Positions 23,200 to 35,572 are shown, numbered from the stretch's first letter. The stretch: DNA of 64,000 bases from Ianthella basta (GCA_964019415.1 OZ025868.1:11406123-11470122); one strand, 5' to 3'. Numbers and translations: made by a program. The notes: generated from the sequence alone by a model not told the origin.

Positions 23200-25060
23200 T
23201 GATCCCACCCCCTTGACCACACCCTCTGATGGCCCCTCCTCCTTGATTGCCCCTCCGATGATCCTCACTCCTTGACCACTCCTGATGACCTCGCTCCTTG
23301 ACTGCACTCTTTGATGATCACACCTACTTGACCCATCCCACTGATGACCCCACGCCCCTTTACCACATCCGCTGATGACTCCTCCTCTTTACTGTTGGCT
23401 AACCTTTCCACTCAAATTAGTAAGTTCCATGTTGGTAGCATATGGTTCAGTTGGCAAACTCTAGATGTGTGGAGGAAAGTTCCTGGTGACCACAGTTCCC
23501 TCTCTTAATTTTCTAGGCTGACTCCTGTTCCTCAACTGAGTGGACAAAGATGACCCTCTTCCTCTTTTTGTACCTGCACCCAATTGCAATGGCTGCCTTA
23601 TTCCTTCTTCCCTACATTAGCTGGTTCCCGCACTTGCTAGTGGACTCCTCGATCTTTCATTTCTGCTGAATACTGTCATTGTGGTTCATGAAGGTGTGCT
23701 TGCATGTACGTGTGTGTGATGCAATAATGATCACTTTCACTGCACTTTGTCACTGTAATTGACTTAGTTAATATACTGAATTGAATGAGGTCACTGTTGA
23801 ATGAGCCCTTGAAAGCATTTATTTTGTACTAATATTTTATATTGCCCCAACCCTTGGCCACTCCTTCTAATGTTCGCTTCCCCATGGTTACTGCTGACCC
23901 CACCCCATTACCATTCTCTCTGATGATCCCACCCCTTCACACCACTGAAGGCACATCAGCCAGTTTCAATGGACAAGAATGTCCCTCCCCCTCAGCCTAC
24001 CCCCCACTCACCTTAGCTTTACATGTGCACAGTCCATGTGTTGAGTCTTGCCTGTGGACTTCTGCACCTTTAGGTGGACCCTGAAGGTTTTTGTGATGTA
24101 TGTCAGTGGTGTACTGAGCAGTGTGTTGCCTTTCACTGACTCCCTGGAACTCGCGACACCTCCATACTGGTCCCTCATGTCAAGTCCCCTCACTACCTAT
24201 CTGGAGGGGCAGTCTTGACCTCCAATCCCAGCTACAGCCATTCCCAGATCTTGCATGCACACAATGACCTCTAAATGGCATTATTCAGCATGGTGGTGGG
24301 GACACTAGCCCAGCAGTGGTTATCCCTCCTCTTCAAACACAGCTCCACCACGGATGTAGTGTGGTGGTGTCTTATGCAGTGACTAATGGGAAACTAGTGC
24401 ACTATCAAAGCAACACTGACGTACCACCGTGCAGGTGGGCATGTCAGGGACATGTCTAGGGTGTGTGAGGGTGTCTCTGGGGTGCATAATGTCTAGGTTG
24501 TACATTCAGGTGTGTGTTGAGGGGTGTTGAGAGTGTTTTACATCAGGATGTCAGGTAGTACCTAACCACAAGGCTGTAGTACATCTCTAACAGGTTATGA
24601 TGTTGATGTGTGAATGTGTGTGTGTTAACGAATATTTGCCAAATTAATGGACAGTTAATGTAGTAGCCCCGTTTCATCATCTTTACCATACATATTTGTC
24701 AGGTTATACCCACTCCTCCTCCTCCCCAGGCCTTCTCTGCATGCCCTGCTGCATATCTGACAGCTGCATCATCCAGTACCGGCTGCTGTGCTGACTAACA
24801 TCAGACTCCCCACTACTGTACGTTGTCAAGCACGTACCTCAAAATGCTCAGGATTGTCCTCAGTCAAACTTTCAACAGCAATATTAACCTGGAGCCACTG
24901 CACATGCCAGAAATGTTGATGTCTTCCAAACTGAAATTACATAGATCAGCAGGAAACTAATGCAGCTACCCTATACATGATGTAACTAGCTCCATTTACA
25001 ATCAACCACCTCCTCTTTACAAATTACCTCAAATGCCCTCAATGTGTATTATTGTGCTTG
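23200..25060 (+). other. Intergenic tail of unit 3
   Basis: No gene is supportable. It contains a run of eight or more degenerate TGATGAC/CTTGACCAC repeats (23195-23400). Segments matching 10830-12960 follow, including CAGCATGGTGGTGGGG near 24290 and CATGTCTAGGGTGTG near 24450, and the acceptor-led block 24715-25060. Confidence 0.5.
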
Positions 25061-26015
25061 TAGCACTTAACAATGATAATTATGATGACATGCACTACAG
25101 CACAACCGCTATAGCTATCATGTCTACCTCTAATTTGAGGGTACACATGCGAACAGCAGACAGGAAATCACCAGTAATACTGTTATGCATGTGGTATGCA
25201 TCTGTCAAGTTTCTGGGAATCACTGCAATGCCTGTGGTTTGTATCGGTCCACCTTCGGGAATCGCTATACTGTGCATGTACATGGGTAATTGCACCTGCC
25301 TATCTATGCTAGATGTATATACTTTCAAATCTTCTAACTCTTGCTAATTTAATCTGCAATTCATATTAGAGTATTGCAATGAAATTGGTGCAGTTGAAAG
25401 AACTCTTTACTGATTGAAACTATAATTGACTGATCATACCTTATTATCTAGCTACATAGATATACCCCACACACATATTGCAGTCCAGGTACACTGACCA
25501 CAATTATTACTTTTAAGTATGTGTATGTATATAATACCACAGCCATTACCCTGTACATTGCATGCTAGTTGATGGATAGTTGAATTGGACGGCAAGACAG
25601 TCTGAACTGAAAACAGATGAACTGAATTTTTGTTTTTGCACTTTGCCACCCATGCAGTATACAGATTACATGTAGTAAGATAAGTGGTTGGTGGAGATGG
25701 CATTGACTTGAATACCTGATATGGGTATTCTCTTGCAGTGCTCCTGCACTATTCAATCCATTCAAACCGCTTCACCGTGGACAATTACATACATTGATAA
25801 CATCTCATGAGGGAGTGTCTTAAGCTTGTTAGTGCTACATTGTTCTCCACCAGCCTTCTCATACAAAAGGAACTGAGTCTTCTTAATGTGTTTCCTCCAG
25901 TAATACCATTAGATTACCAAATCTGACAGGCACTAATGTAACTAAATTAGCCATTAGATAAATTACTATAATATAAAAAATTTAACCGCTCATTTTTGTA
26001 CATGCATGCAGGCTC
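25061..26015. other. No gene recognised
   Basis: Only short unsupported frames, for example 25033-25347. No splice-supported exon or repeat family member was identified. Confidence 0.35.
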
Positions 26016-26019
26016 GTAA

Positions 26020-26160
26020 ATTTTAAATGCTGCCCAAAAGGTGTAGGCAGAATTTAGAGCACAAAGCTCGAGGGTAAGAAGTTCCTGAGTGCTGAGTGGT
26101 CTAAATCCTCACAGACACCGATTTGGTGTCATTGACAATCAATCTAAAACTGTTCTTTAT
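26020..26160 (-). repeat. Dispersed repeat, second copy at 61005-61200
   Basis: In reverse complement it shares TTGATTGGA...AAGAACAGTT, GTGTC.GTGAGGAT, CACTCAGCACTCAGG and GCTCGAGGGT with 61005-61200. The protein-coding frame is not preserved between the copies. Confidence 0.55.
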
Positions 26161-27179
26161 TCCAATCAAAATAGTCTTCCCTCGCTCCTCTTGACAATGT
26201 CCGTGTTGTTGGCAACTGAGGACAATGCAGTAAGCCCAATAGAAGAATTTCCAAAGATATGAGCCTTCTGGTTACACTCCTTCACTGCCTGCCTTTAATC
26301 CTGCATTGTAGGATGGCTATCCTATGAGAGCTGAAGAAACAGTTCCCAGGGACAGTGCGTATTACAGCAGATTTAAAATGCCATTTAAACCTCGCGCACA
26401 CTCTGCTCACAATGTACATGTCTGGGATTTATTGTTGTGTGCATGCTGCCTGCCATGTGGGTCTATAGGATTTAGAATCATGCACAGAACAATTCGAATG
26501 CTTCTCTGAGATTTAGAATCAATAATCATTTAGATGCAAATACCCTGGCAAAGAGGATCAATAAAATCATTGTACACACAAATATTTGGAAAACTGCTAA
26601 AAACAGTACCCAACAATTCTAGAACCTTCAAGGGGCAAAAGAAATTTAATGTTGTTAAAATGGTAGAATTTTGGTAAGTGTTAACCAGTTATGTGTAGAA
26701 AGTATAGACCAATACTCCATGTATGAAGGGCTGTAGGTCACTCAATACCTTTGTACAATTGGAGAGCCTCTGGGGTGGAGCAGAGTGGTGGTGTTGAGCT
26801 GATGTTTACTGATTCTGCTAAGTTGACTGTACATGCTTAAGACTAAGTTTGCCGAGAATTTGACTTGCATGATTAGCAAAGGATTTTTGAGAGGCCCCTC
26901 TTCCCCATCATGGCTCCACAATGACACTTCCTATTTCCTGCTCCCTGGATTGAGATCTGTATGTGCCTGCAACACTCTCATGTTTCATTCATTGAGTAAT
27001 CATTCCTATTTTGGTTCAATAATTATAAGGTGTGTGTTTCCGTGTGTGCGAGTATGTGTCCATGTGTCCATGTGCATTTACCACTGCGGAATGTTTACTC
27101 CTCCTTGCAAGTGTAATGGGCCATGGTATTGCCACTAGCTTGATTCCACTCTCACTCCTTTAGCACTCCTGACCCCTCC
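26161..27179. other. No gene recognised
   Basis: Only short unsupported frames, including 26833-27138. Confidence 0.35.
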
Positions 27180-27540
27180 TCCCTCTCCTCCCCAGCCCCT
27201 CCCTCCCTTGAGGCATAATTATAACTGTCAGCTGCTTATATACAACCAGCTGGATGCTGTGCTAACTTTCATCGGCCTCTCCCACCACCGTGTGTCCCCA
27301 AGCGAGTTCCTTGTACAGTACAACAACACAGTGCTCAGATTGGCCCATGCAGTCAATCCTCCAGCAACCAAATTAACCTGTAGCTACTATACATGCAGAG
27401 ACGGGCTGATGTGTTCCAGACCAGCATTCAGTAAACAGCAATAACAATAATGTAGCATTTCCTAATCTTGGATAGTGCGGCCTCCCCTTCTTTCACAAAC
27501 CGCATGTACACCAAACTCCTCTCAATGTGTGATTACGTTA
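27180..27540 (+). repeat. Orphan tail block of a duplicated unit
   Basis: It starts with CTCCTCCCCAG, then CCAGCTGGATGCTGTGCTAA and GTGTCCCCAAGC, and ends with CTCCTCTCAATGTGTGAT. It matches the tails at 7055, 12820 and 24715 but has no gene of its own just upstream, so a partial unit lies between copies 3 and 4. Confidence 0.55.
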
Positions 27541-27828
27541 AAATTAACCTGTATAATGTACAATGTGTGCGACAGTGACATCGACCATACATTCTATTAG
27601 GTATACCATGGCAAGAGTATACGTATGTACGGGAATGACATGTTTGGTCCCAGCCATTAAGTGCCTTCACACATGTACCGGTCTGTATGAACATTCATTG
27701 TTCACAGGGCACAGACCAATGGCCAATCCCTAGATTTGCAGCTGAAATCAGAAAGTGCTTCAGCAGAGTCATAATGAATAATATTATTACAACTATTACC
27801 ATATGTATACTTTGCAATTAGACTGCAG

Positions 27829-27937
27829 GAAGTGGATATGAAGCTATATATGGAGCATGTGGGGCCGGGAGAGCTTATAATGTTCCTGCTAGGCGCATTG
27901 ATCGAAGAGCTGAACTGTCATTTCTTGTGTCATTAAG
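27829..27937 (+). CDS. Candidate coding exon, unknown gene (exon a)
   Basis: Bounded by CTGCAG (27828) and a strong GTGAGC donor (27938). Read with two leading bases it gives 35 uninterrupted codons including SGYEAIYGACGAGRAYNVPA, then two spare bases. Those complete an Arg codon at the start of the next candidate exon (28024), which stays open. Agreement of phase across both exons supports a small real gene. No family was recognised, and no upstream or downstream exon was confirmed. Confidence 0.4.
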
Positions 27938-28023
27938 GTGAGCGACTGAACATATACGAGTCTATAGATTCGTGCTCATTACACTGTGCCTGTGCGTACA
28001 ATCCTTTGGATGTGACCACATAG

Positions 28024-28121
28024 AATGCAAGAACCAGTGTCCATTCAGGCAATCTCTGCTGATAGATCAACCAATTCCTTGATTGCTCGCGCTCTGCCAA
28101 AGACGGCTGTAAAAGTTGAAG
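28024..28121 (+). CDS. Candidate coding exon, unknown gene (exon b)
   Basis: It follows an AG at 28022-28023 (weak pyrimidine tract) and ends at a GTAAGC donor (28122). Continuing the frame of the preceding candidate exon it encodes MQEPVSIQAISADRST and ends with LPKTAVKVE plus one base. It is polar, with no domain recognised. It could be a gene fragment or a leader gene between copies 3 and 4. Confidence 0.38.
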
Positions 28122-28639
28122 GTAAGCTGGATAGCTGTGATATGGTGCATGGGCACGTTTACCTACCCTGTACTACAGTAGCCAAATCCTAAAATCATGC
28201 ACTCACAGTATTACCTTTGCTTTACTTTAATTAACGTGTCCTTAGGAACGATGCTACATTGGTAGCTAGTCTGTGTTGGTCTGTGTGGCAAGAACAGAGG
28301 TTATCATCGCTTCTGTTCTAGTCATCGTCACTAAATTACCATGCTCTCCATTACTCATGGTTTAAGTGAGGTGCATGCATGGAATTCAATTGTTGTGTGA
28401 ATACTACAAGTCATATTTGTGAAATCCTGAATACACAATCATGCATGTGTGCACGTCCTTTATGTCACCATGCAAAACAGTACATGGATAGCATAATGAT
28501 ATACAGTATGGGAAGCAGTGTTGCTTATCATCATATATACATACGAAAGGTCTGCACCTGCATCCATTTTCAAAGACATCCCAAATGCATTTTCAGCCAC
28601 CCTAAATCTGCCATTATGTCAATGTGGGGGGGTGCTGGT

Positions 28640-28905
28640 GGTCTGGAGCTGAAGCACACGATTCAAGATCCATGATTATGGGATGTTTCCGGTTCAAGCT
28701 CAAGCCCAGACCATGGCAGAGAAGTTTTCAGTGGCAGCATCTTCCCGACAACAAACAGCCCCACTGAACAAATAACAAACTGATCTTACTGTATGCGTGT
28801 CTATGTTGTTTGTATTATGTATGTGTTGTGGGTGCCTGGAAGAGTAGCCTTCTGGCTAAAGGTTCCCCACATTAAATAAGATCAATTATTATTATTATTA
28901 TTATA
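28640..28905 (+). mobile_element. Probable SINE with (ATT)n tail
   Basis: A B-box-like GGTTCAAGCTC lies near 28691. About 200 bp downstream the sequence ends in AAATAAGATCAATTATTATT and further ATT units (28875-28905), a typical SINE tail. Confidence 0.45.
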
Positions 28906-29409
28906 ATGTGTATGCTTCACAAACAGCATCCATGCATGCACGGATGCTGGCAGATGTAGTGATTCTTGAAAATGTGTTTATGCAGCAGTAGCATCCATAC
29001 CCACTCCTCACTTAGTGTCAGACAAATACACAATTACAACAGCTTGCAATTTGAAAATTGGCAAAGCCATATCGTGCCCTCCCCCTAAGCAGGAATAGTG
29101 CATGCGGTAATGATCTTTTCCTAGTCCTCAGAATTATGTAACCACGCACTCAGGGTAATTTATTGCCACTGGCCTACTTAGGTCCAAGGAATTGCATGCT
29201 GCTTTAACATAATGCTGTGTGTGTACCTGCATGTAATAATGTATGGGGCTAGAGGCTCTCATTGCTTCTGTTCTCATGTCGCAATGTTTCATTCACAAGA
29301 CCACTCAAGGCACTGAACAATACTCCAGGTTACATTAAGCGCTATGACATATCAATGCTTTGTAAGGAACAAACATTGCTGTAAAACACGAGATCTTAGC
29401 CACCTGGAT

Positions 29410-29512
29410 AGCAATCACCATCTTGCCCTCATGGGATTGTAGCTAAATTCAGGACATCTGGCTTTAGCTACCAGTGCTCTAGCCACTGAGCTACAATACC
29501 CCTCCATAAATG
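29410..29512 (-). mobile_element. tRNA-like SINE head or tRNA relic (minus strand)
   Basis: In reverse complement it reads TAGCTCAGTGGCTAGAGCAC, a very good pol III A box with D-arm, followed by a degraded T-arm region and GGGG at the 5' end. The T-arm does not match GGTTCGAATCC, so a functional tRNA is unlikely and a tRNA-derived SINE or relic is favoured. Confidence 0.45.
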
Positions 29513-29639
29513 TTGTATTATACCAATTTCCCATTAGTCATCTAGTGCTCTTCATCTGCTGTCTTCTGTATTTGCCTACTTGACACTGACTTGAGAGTTG
29601 TGCTTATTTTGCTTTGAATAACCACCTATAAGAAGACAA

Positions 29640-31728
29640 ATGGACCAATCACCTGCTGCAGTTGCTCAGGAATTGGCTGGCAGAAAGCATGCTTTGATCA
29701 TGGCTATCACAAATGGTGACACCGAAAAGGTTGCTAACCTGTTAGATACAGGTATCCCAATTGACACTCAGGATGATGAGGGAAAGTCTTTATTGCATTG
29801 GGCAGCAGAGAGTGGTCATGTGGCCACAAATACAGTGAGGCTTCTCATCAGGAGGGGATGTGAGGTAAACTCAGTTGATGTTAGAGGGCTTTCTCCACTC
29901 CATTGGGCTGCTGCAATGGGTGATAAAGATGCAGTTCAAGAGTTAATTAGGAACGGAGCATCCAAGTCAATGGTTGTTGGTACATTTGGTACTCCTATTC
30001 ATCAAGCTGCCATCAGGGGACACGTGGAAACTGTGGTAGCCATGTTAGAGGAAAGCTGTCCTCTTGATGCAGTAAATAGTGTAGGATCCACTGCTCTGCA
30101 TTGGGTAGCAGGAAGTGGCCATGTTGAAGTAGTGAGGAAGTTAGTGGAACAAGGTTGTGATATGAATGCAATAAAAGAAAACGGCAGCACTTCCCTCCAC
30201 GATGCATCTCAAAATGGCCATGTTGGAGTAGTGAGGGAGTTAGTAAACCTAGGCTGTGATGTTAATGCGGTGGATGCACAAAATGGTACTCCCCTCAATC
30301 GTGCTGCTGCTCACGGTAAAACAGCAGCAGTTCATGAACTAATCAAGCTGGATGCAAAAAAATGTGTTGTTGCTGGTATGTATGGTACACCTTTGCATCA
30401 GGCAATACTTTCTGGAAATTTGATGACAGTTGAAGCCCTTCTGGAGGATGAAGTTTTTGAGAGAAATTTAACCAAACATGATGCCCTGCCTGCAAATGCA
30501 AAAATTACAGAATGTGGCATAATTAATACTTGTAATTCATATGGTCAGACTCCTGTCATGTGGGCAATAAGGTTTGGACGTGTGGAAGTGATCAAATTGC
30601 TGACTTCAAAAGGGGGGGGGCATCTCCAATAGAGACGCTCATGCTTTGTCTACATTAGAGCATTGCTTTGTTGGTGGTCATGCCAGCAAACTGAGCCAGT
30701 TTTGTGAGGCATGTGGTATCAGGAGCAGTGGAGAAGGGCTGAGGGGTGCTTTAGCAACATTGATCACTCGGGGATTGATTGATGCACCCAAAGCTCTGTG
30801 TTTGTGCGCATTTACAGGAGATAGTGCTCTCCTTGAAGACCAATTCACGGAACTAGTTGCTTCTGATGCTTACAGCATGCCTGTGGCAATGAAATGCCCC
30901 AAGTACTATTTCTACAAAGGAAGTGTTCCATTCCTTAGTTTGCTCAGTATACCAGATGAAAGTGCATTGAATGCATTGCACATTTCACTGCTCTCACTGA
31001 AATGCTGTAGAATGGGATTTGCAGGAGTTTCAGTTCGGTTTGGTACCAAGGACCACACTTCATTTATCACAAAACTGTTATCACATTCTTTGTTACGGGA
31101 AACAGCATTTGTGAACTTCCCTAATGGCTTAAGTCCTCTTGACCTAGCTCGACAGTTTGAGCTCCACAGCATAGCTAGATTAATTGAGGGGGCAGGCGGT
31201 GGTCCAGGAGTGTGGGCTTGCATCCCAAAGCAGATTGAAGTTAACCAGCATCAAGCACTGCTCCACTTGAAAGAGGCTTATATTCACATAAAATCTATTG
31301 CTGAAGATGGTGGGCTTGGTCGTCAGCTTATCAAACATGTCTTTTCCAGCATCCTAAATCTTGATGGACAGACTGTGAGCAATGTTGTACATGCAGCCGC
31401 TGATAGCCTGTTAGAAAAGGATAGGGTCTTGTGCCAGCGACCAGACCTTGGAGATGTAGTCACACTTGTCCTACCTCACATCCAAGTGAGACACTGGAAT
31501 AGAGTTGGACTTGCTCTTGGCATTAAGAAGAGCATCCTTGATGACCTCGGGCACCAATTATCAGGAGATGATGATCGGTATCTGGAGACCCTTAGCTACT
31601 GGTTGGAATATGGGAGCAATATGACATGGAAAACCCTCTTGGGTGTTTTGGGCCACTTTGATACGAAATGCACTGTAGATGAACTGGCAGACAAGATTGT
31701 ATCAAAGCTGGTAGGGGGAGCTCACCAG
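29640..31728 (+). CDS. Ankyrin/death-domain gene copy 4, exon 1 (one-base shift at G9)
   Basis: It starts MDQSPAAVAQELAGRKH, like copy 3. It has only about eight ankyrin repeats (KSLLHWAAESGHV, SPLHWAAAMG, GTPIHQAAIRGHVETVVAML, STALHWVAGSGHVEVVRKLV and an extra unit), so the three-repeat array is short. At 30612-30620 a run of nine G throws the frame; eight G would keep KGGG-ISNRD-ALSTLEHCFVG in frame with the paralogues. This may be a true frameshift or a homopolymer error. The conserved middle region and a death domain follow (RHWNRVGLALGIKKSILDDL, YLETLSYWLEYG, TWKTLLGVLG), with donor GTAAGT at 31729. Allowing for the shift, the exon holds about 696 codons. Confidence 0.75.
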
Positions 31729-31860
31729 GTAAGTGTGCATAATTATGTTGTGTGCTACGTAATGATGCTGATGTGTTGTGGTGTGCTGTCTGGAAAATAG
31801 TGGCAGCTATTGCTCTACTGTCATAGGGTTTTGCATTTGCGCTGTTTCCTCCTCCCTCAG

Positions 31861-31948
31861 ACAGCAGATGTGAGTGATGTGGTCAGTTCTGCTCCAGTTA
31901 CAAGCAGAGCAGCTGTTGCAATGAAGAGTAGCCCTCCTGTCTGTGAAG
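31861..31948 (+). CDS. Ankyrin/death-domain gene copy 4, exon 2 (linker)
   Basis: An 88-nt exon after acceptor CTCCTCCCTCAG (31860). It encodes TADVSDVVSSAPVTSRAAVA and ends GTCTGTGAAG, with the same phases as copies 1 and 3. Its donor GTGATG is weaker than the GTGAGC of the other copies. Confidence 0.6.
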
Positions 31949-32204
31949 GTGATGAGTGGTGCATGTGTGATTAGCAATAGTTATTGTATGGTCAATTATG
32001 CATTGGCGTATCTATTGCGTGCTTGAGTCTGGAGGGCACATACAATAAAGGGCCATGCAATAACTTGTTTCTGGTATGTGCCATTCTGCGCTTAGTTCTG
32101 GCGGGACATCGCTTGTTGCCTGTTTTTCAGCAGCTGCCATAGTCTGCTTGTCCTTCAGAGGAAAGTACCAGATGAGATCAAGAGCCTCTCCTTCCCCTCC
32201 ACAG

Positions 32205-32515
32205 ACTCCCTCCTGTGCTCCAAGCCCACCATGCTGGAGCTGCTTAACCATGTGGTCCTCCGTGTGGCTGCCCGCTGGTACCGCTTTGGTCTTGCCCTTG
32301 GAGTAGAGGACTACCTTCTGGACGACATCAAGGCCACTGAGAGGGGTGAGGTGGAGGCCTGCTGCACTGACATGCTCAAGCGCTGGCTCAGAGGTGAGTG
32401 GGCCACAGGAGGGAAGGAGCGTAGCTGGTCTACTGTGTTGGGAGCAGTTCAGAGGTGCCTCGGACGGGAGACAGCGTCAAGCATTGCTGGAGCACTCGAG
32501 TCAATGGCACAGTGA
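32205..32515 (+). CDS. Ankyrin/death-domain gene copy 4, exon 3 (second death domain)
   Basis: Acceptor CCCCTCCACAG ends at 32204. The death domain reads LELLNHVVLRVAARWYRFG, LALGVEDYLLDDIKA, CCTDMLKRWLRGEW. It ends ATGGCACAG TGA (32507-32515), overlapping CA|GTGAGT. A further acceptor ending at 32598 could add Gln plus SPSHLS. Phase fits exon 2, giving a product of about 828 residues if the upstream shift is ignored. The exon's 3' half belongs to the segment duplicated again at 35571. Confidence 0.75.
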
Positions 32516-33252
32516 GTTGTGTTGTGCTAAGTGTGATTCCTTCTCAGCAAGTGGAGGTGGAGGAGATTGGGTAATCTTATTGTTTTCCTATACAACAGGT
32601 CTCCATCTCACTTGTCTTGATGATAGCCCATCCTTGACAGCTCCAGCCCTCTGAGGACTCCACCTCTTTGACAATACTCTCTCTGATTGCCTAGCCCATT
32701 TGTCCACTCCCCTTTTCATCACCCTTACTAATGACTTCATTCCCTTGACTACACATGACACTCAAGTCAAATGATGTGCTGTCCAGATGACCCAGACGAA
32801 GGTTGGATTGCACAAGATTGTGGACCTTGTATAATGTGTTGTCACCTCTGTCGCTGACTGTCACTGTTGCCATACAGTGACATGTCCCCACAAACTGGTG
32901 AGTTGTGAATGTTTTGACAAGTTGTCTACCAAATCAAGTGGATGAACATTACCTTATTGCAGAAAGGAATTACCCTCTATCCTCCTTCACTGTGCCCTTG
33001 CCACTGTATCCTTCAGCAGATAGGCACCTTACCTGACTGCAATATACCTGAGCTAGACTTATTACCAGAAACCAAGTGAAGGCAGTTTCCCGTTTTGCCT
33101 ATACTATTTGACAATATTCCATTCCATTTATTGAGTTCCATTGTGGCAGCATATGACATTGAGTTGACAAGCAATAGATGTTATGGAGAGACATTCCCTG
33201 TAGCATCATTCTCTGTCTATTATTGGTATCCATGCATGCTCAATTTTTGTTC

Positions 33253-33526
33253 ACACTAGCTAGAATTCACAATTTCTTTAGACGTTTCAGTAGCAATCAT
33301 TGGCTACCTTCATCAGTAAATGGCATAAGCATTATGGCAACCCTGTAAATTAGCCTACATTGGCTAAGTGGTCCCATTCTTATAATTAAAAAAAAAAAAA
33401 GAAAGCACTTCACACTGTCTAAATAGCATGTGGTGACAGAGCACGATGATAGACAACTGGAAGTGATAATGCTAGATATCAGATGGTGAGGGTAAAATCC
33501 GTGTTGGCCAAGCAAGCTGGAGACAG
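33253..33526 (-). mobile_element. Penelope-like element fragment with hammerhead-like core, present only in duplicate A
   Basis: Duplicate B reads straight across this point (36515-36530), so this is an insertion in A or a precise loss from B. The minus strand at 33280-33316 has CTGATGA-A, stem arms GGTAGC and GCTACT, then GAAAC GTC, parallel to 1271-1305. Relative to that copy a stem C-G pair became U-A and an end pair became G-U, so pairing is kept. Confidence 0.45.
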
Positions 33527-33996
33527 CCATGAGTCCAAAGGGGTGACATGATGGGCGAAATAGTACATAATGCTGCCTGCAGGATGATGTGAGTGGGCTG
33601 AGTCATAAAGCTAATACAGAGTTCAGTCCAGTAATGCCGTATAAACCTCTGGTAGAGTTCCTTGCTCTCTGTTCAGCCTGACTGCATTCCTCTGAAGGTG
33701 CCAGCTCTCCTCACTGGAATACAGACAGCCACAGCCAACATTGTAAATAGCAGGTGTACTAAGTATTGGGGTTGTGTTAAATGTGAATCAGTGAGTTTGT
33801 GATATGCTTCAGTAATTGGATTTATGCAACTTCACTCCCTATGCATGACCTGCACCACTTGCCTTGCTTACTCCACCAGTACATTCTGAAACTCTTTGTA
33901 CAATGTTCCTTCCTGTGGGGTCATGCATTACATTCAATGCACTAATCCTATTGTGTACACGTTTGCTTTCCTTCCTTCCTTCCATCCATCCACTAG

Positions 33997-34056
33997 TATG
34001 CCTGCAAGGTCATGACAGCCTTGCTGCACTACTTCTTCCTGGCTACATTCACCTAG
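33997..34056 (+). pseudogene. Adhesion-GPCR-like TM3 exon relic, copy A
   Basis: After an acceptor-like CATCCACTAG the frame reads YACKVMTALLHYFFLATFT, then TAG where the sister copy has TGG. CKV..ALLHYFFLATFTW is the hallmark of the third transmembrane helix of family-B/adhesion receptors, including the conserved Cys and Trp. Upstream (33740-33990), fragments such as CTKYWGC and TGCACCACTTG may be a decayed GPS region. It is a broken gene fragment caught in the duplication. Confidence 0.55.
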
Positions 34057-35044
34057 ACATTGACTATTACCATCACCACAGTGCATATTGCTATAAGTTC
34101 TTACATATGAATCATGTGGACCAGTGCATTTTACAAAGAGTGAAGATCACCAAAATTTCAAGTTATACTACATCATTACCTTAATCATTCATTACCATGC
34201 AGTTCCTGTGTAATATATGTGCAACTTGTACTATTATAATTTTATCAGTTACATAAAGGCAGATAGCTTTTGAAGAGTTGTAACTGAAGCTTTGTGTGCA
34301 GGTTTTCCTACAATTTCCTGCACTATTGACAATTTTCCTGACACTAATTTCGCACTATTATGGTCACAATGCAGTAAGACTGTTGGGTTGTTGTATTGCA
34401 ACAATACAACTAGTTTAAATCGCTTCACTGCAGATGCATCCAATAGTTTAGGAGTACTATAGTGTCACTTCGCTTCCCATACAATGCAACTAACTATTAC
34501 TACTTTTCTTATATTGCATATGTAGAGTAATAGAGTCTACTGAATCACATGTACAGAACACTATAATGGTTTTCAAGAGTTTGTAAAAAGAGAGTTGTGT
34601 ACAGTTCTTCCCCCCATTCATGCACTCCTGACAGTTTTCCTGACATTGTGCTAATTTTATTGTTTTGACCACAATGTAATAAGACTGTTGATGTATCCAA
34701 TGGCAATAGTGCAGCGTACGTCATTGCTATTCATGATCGAGTGTCAACGACATACATGGTTATGTGCAGATCACAGTATATACTTTCTATCATGCATGCA
34801 TAGTCTATGTATTTTACACATTACAGCCATTCCATCTGCTATCTTCAGCGATTCTACAAATAATTCAGCAAACACATCTGCAAGTTAGAGCAAGACAAGT
34901 CACATAGCTGCTAAAGCAGCCTGCTCGTACGAAGGCTGTATGGCAAGACCATATCATTGTTGTGTTGATAGGTAAGGTATTGAGATTCTACTACTTGTTC
35001 CAGTTTGTATTGGTGGCTACTTGCACTGCACCTCCCACTGAATA

Positions 35045-35239
35045 CTACTCCATTTCATTGTAGATCATGTCAGAGTCCACAAAAGGTTGGCAGTCATTAG
35101 GGATGGCTGACCTGCTCACACAAATAGTTTGGTCATCAACTTGCACTGCAGGAACAGTCTCAGGACACACTGCAACAGCTGTGAGAGACCATGCAGCTGA
35201 GGTTTGGGAGGGGTGGCACATATACAGTGTAGATTGAGC
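35045..35239 (-). CDS. Minus-strand exon-like frame, copy A
   Basis: An acceptor-like AATAACAG precedes it on the minus strand. The frame AQSTLYMCHPSQTSAAWSLT continues with VCPETVPAVQV and NDCQPFVDSDM to a stop. The same frame is open in the duplicate (37293-37523) with only a few changes. It is cysteine-containing and not recognised. It may be an exon fragment of an old gene; coding status is uncertain. Confidence 0.3.
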   Translation of the reverse strand, partial: AQSTLYMCHPSQTSAAWSLTAVAVCPETVPAVQVDDQTICVSRSAIPNDCQPFVDSDMIYNEME

Positions 35240-35572
35240 CTGTTATTGTAAGCATTGTATGTGTGGTTATGACATGTTCAGCCACTACATACATACACCC
35301 ACACAACTCATGATCACATGTGAAGCCACAATAATCAGCAGTCACAGCACCCTGCATGGCATCCCATGCATGCAGTAGAGTGTCAGTGGCCTATATATAA
35401 TACATACAATTATATGGCAGCAATCAACCCCGAATCTGTGTCATAAAATTCTGCAGCATCAGTGAAATCGCATCTTCTGGCTCCAAATTGCACACTCTCT
35501 TTGTGGTCCCTTCTTGGAGCTCTTCCCCCCCCCCCCCTCACCCTCCATCTCTGGTGACCATTAGCATTTTGG

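Larger units (their letters stand above)
32283..35568 (+). repeat. Segmental duplication, copy A
   Basis: It starts inside the copy 4 death-domain exon and runs through tail DNA. It aligns with 35571-37825 in order: tail after the death domain, GAAAGGAATT.CCCTC near 32962, a GPCR-like exon at 33997, and a minus-strand exon-like frame at 35045-35239. It is longer than copy B because of a 274-bp insertion (33253-33526) and about 990 bp at 34075-35060 not shared with B. Confidence 0.8.
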
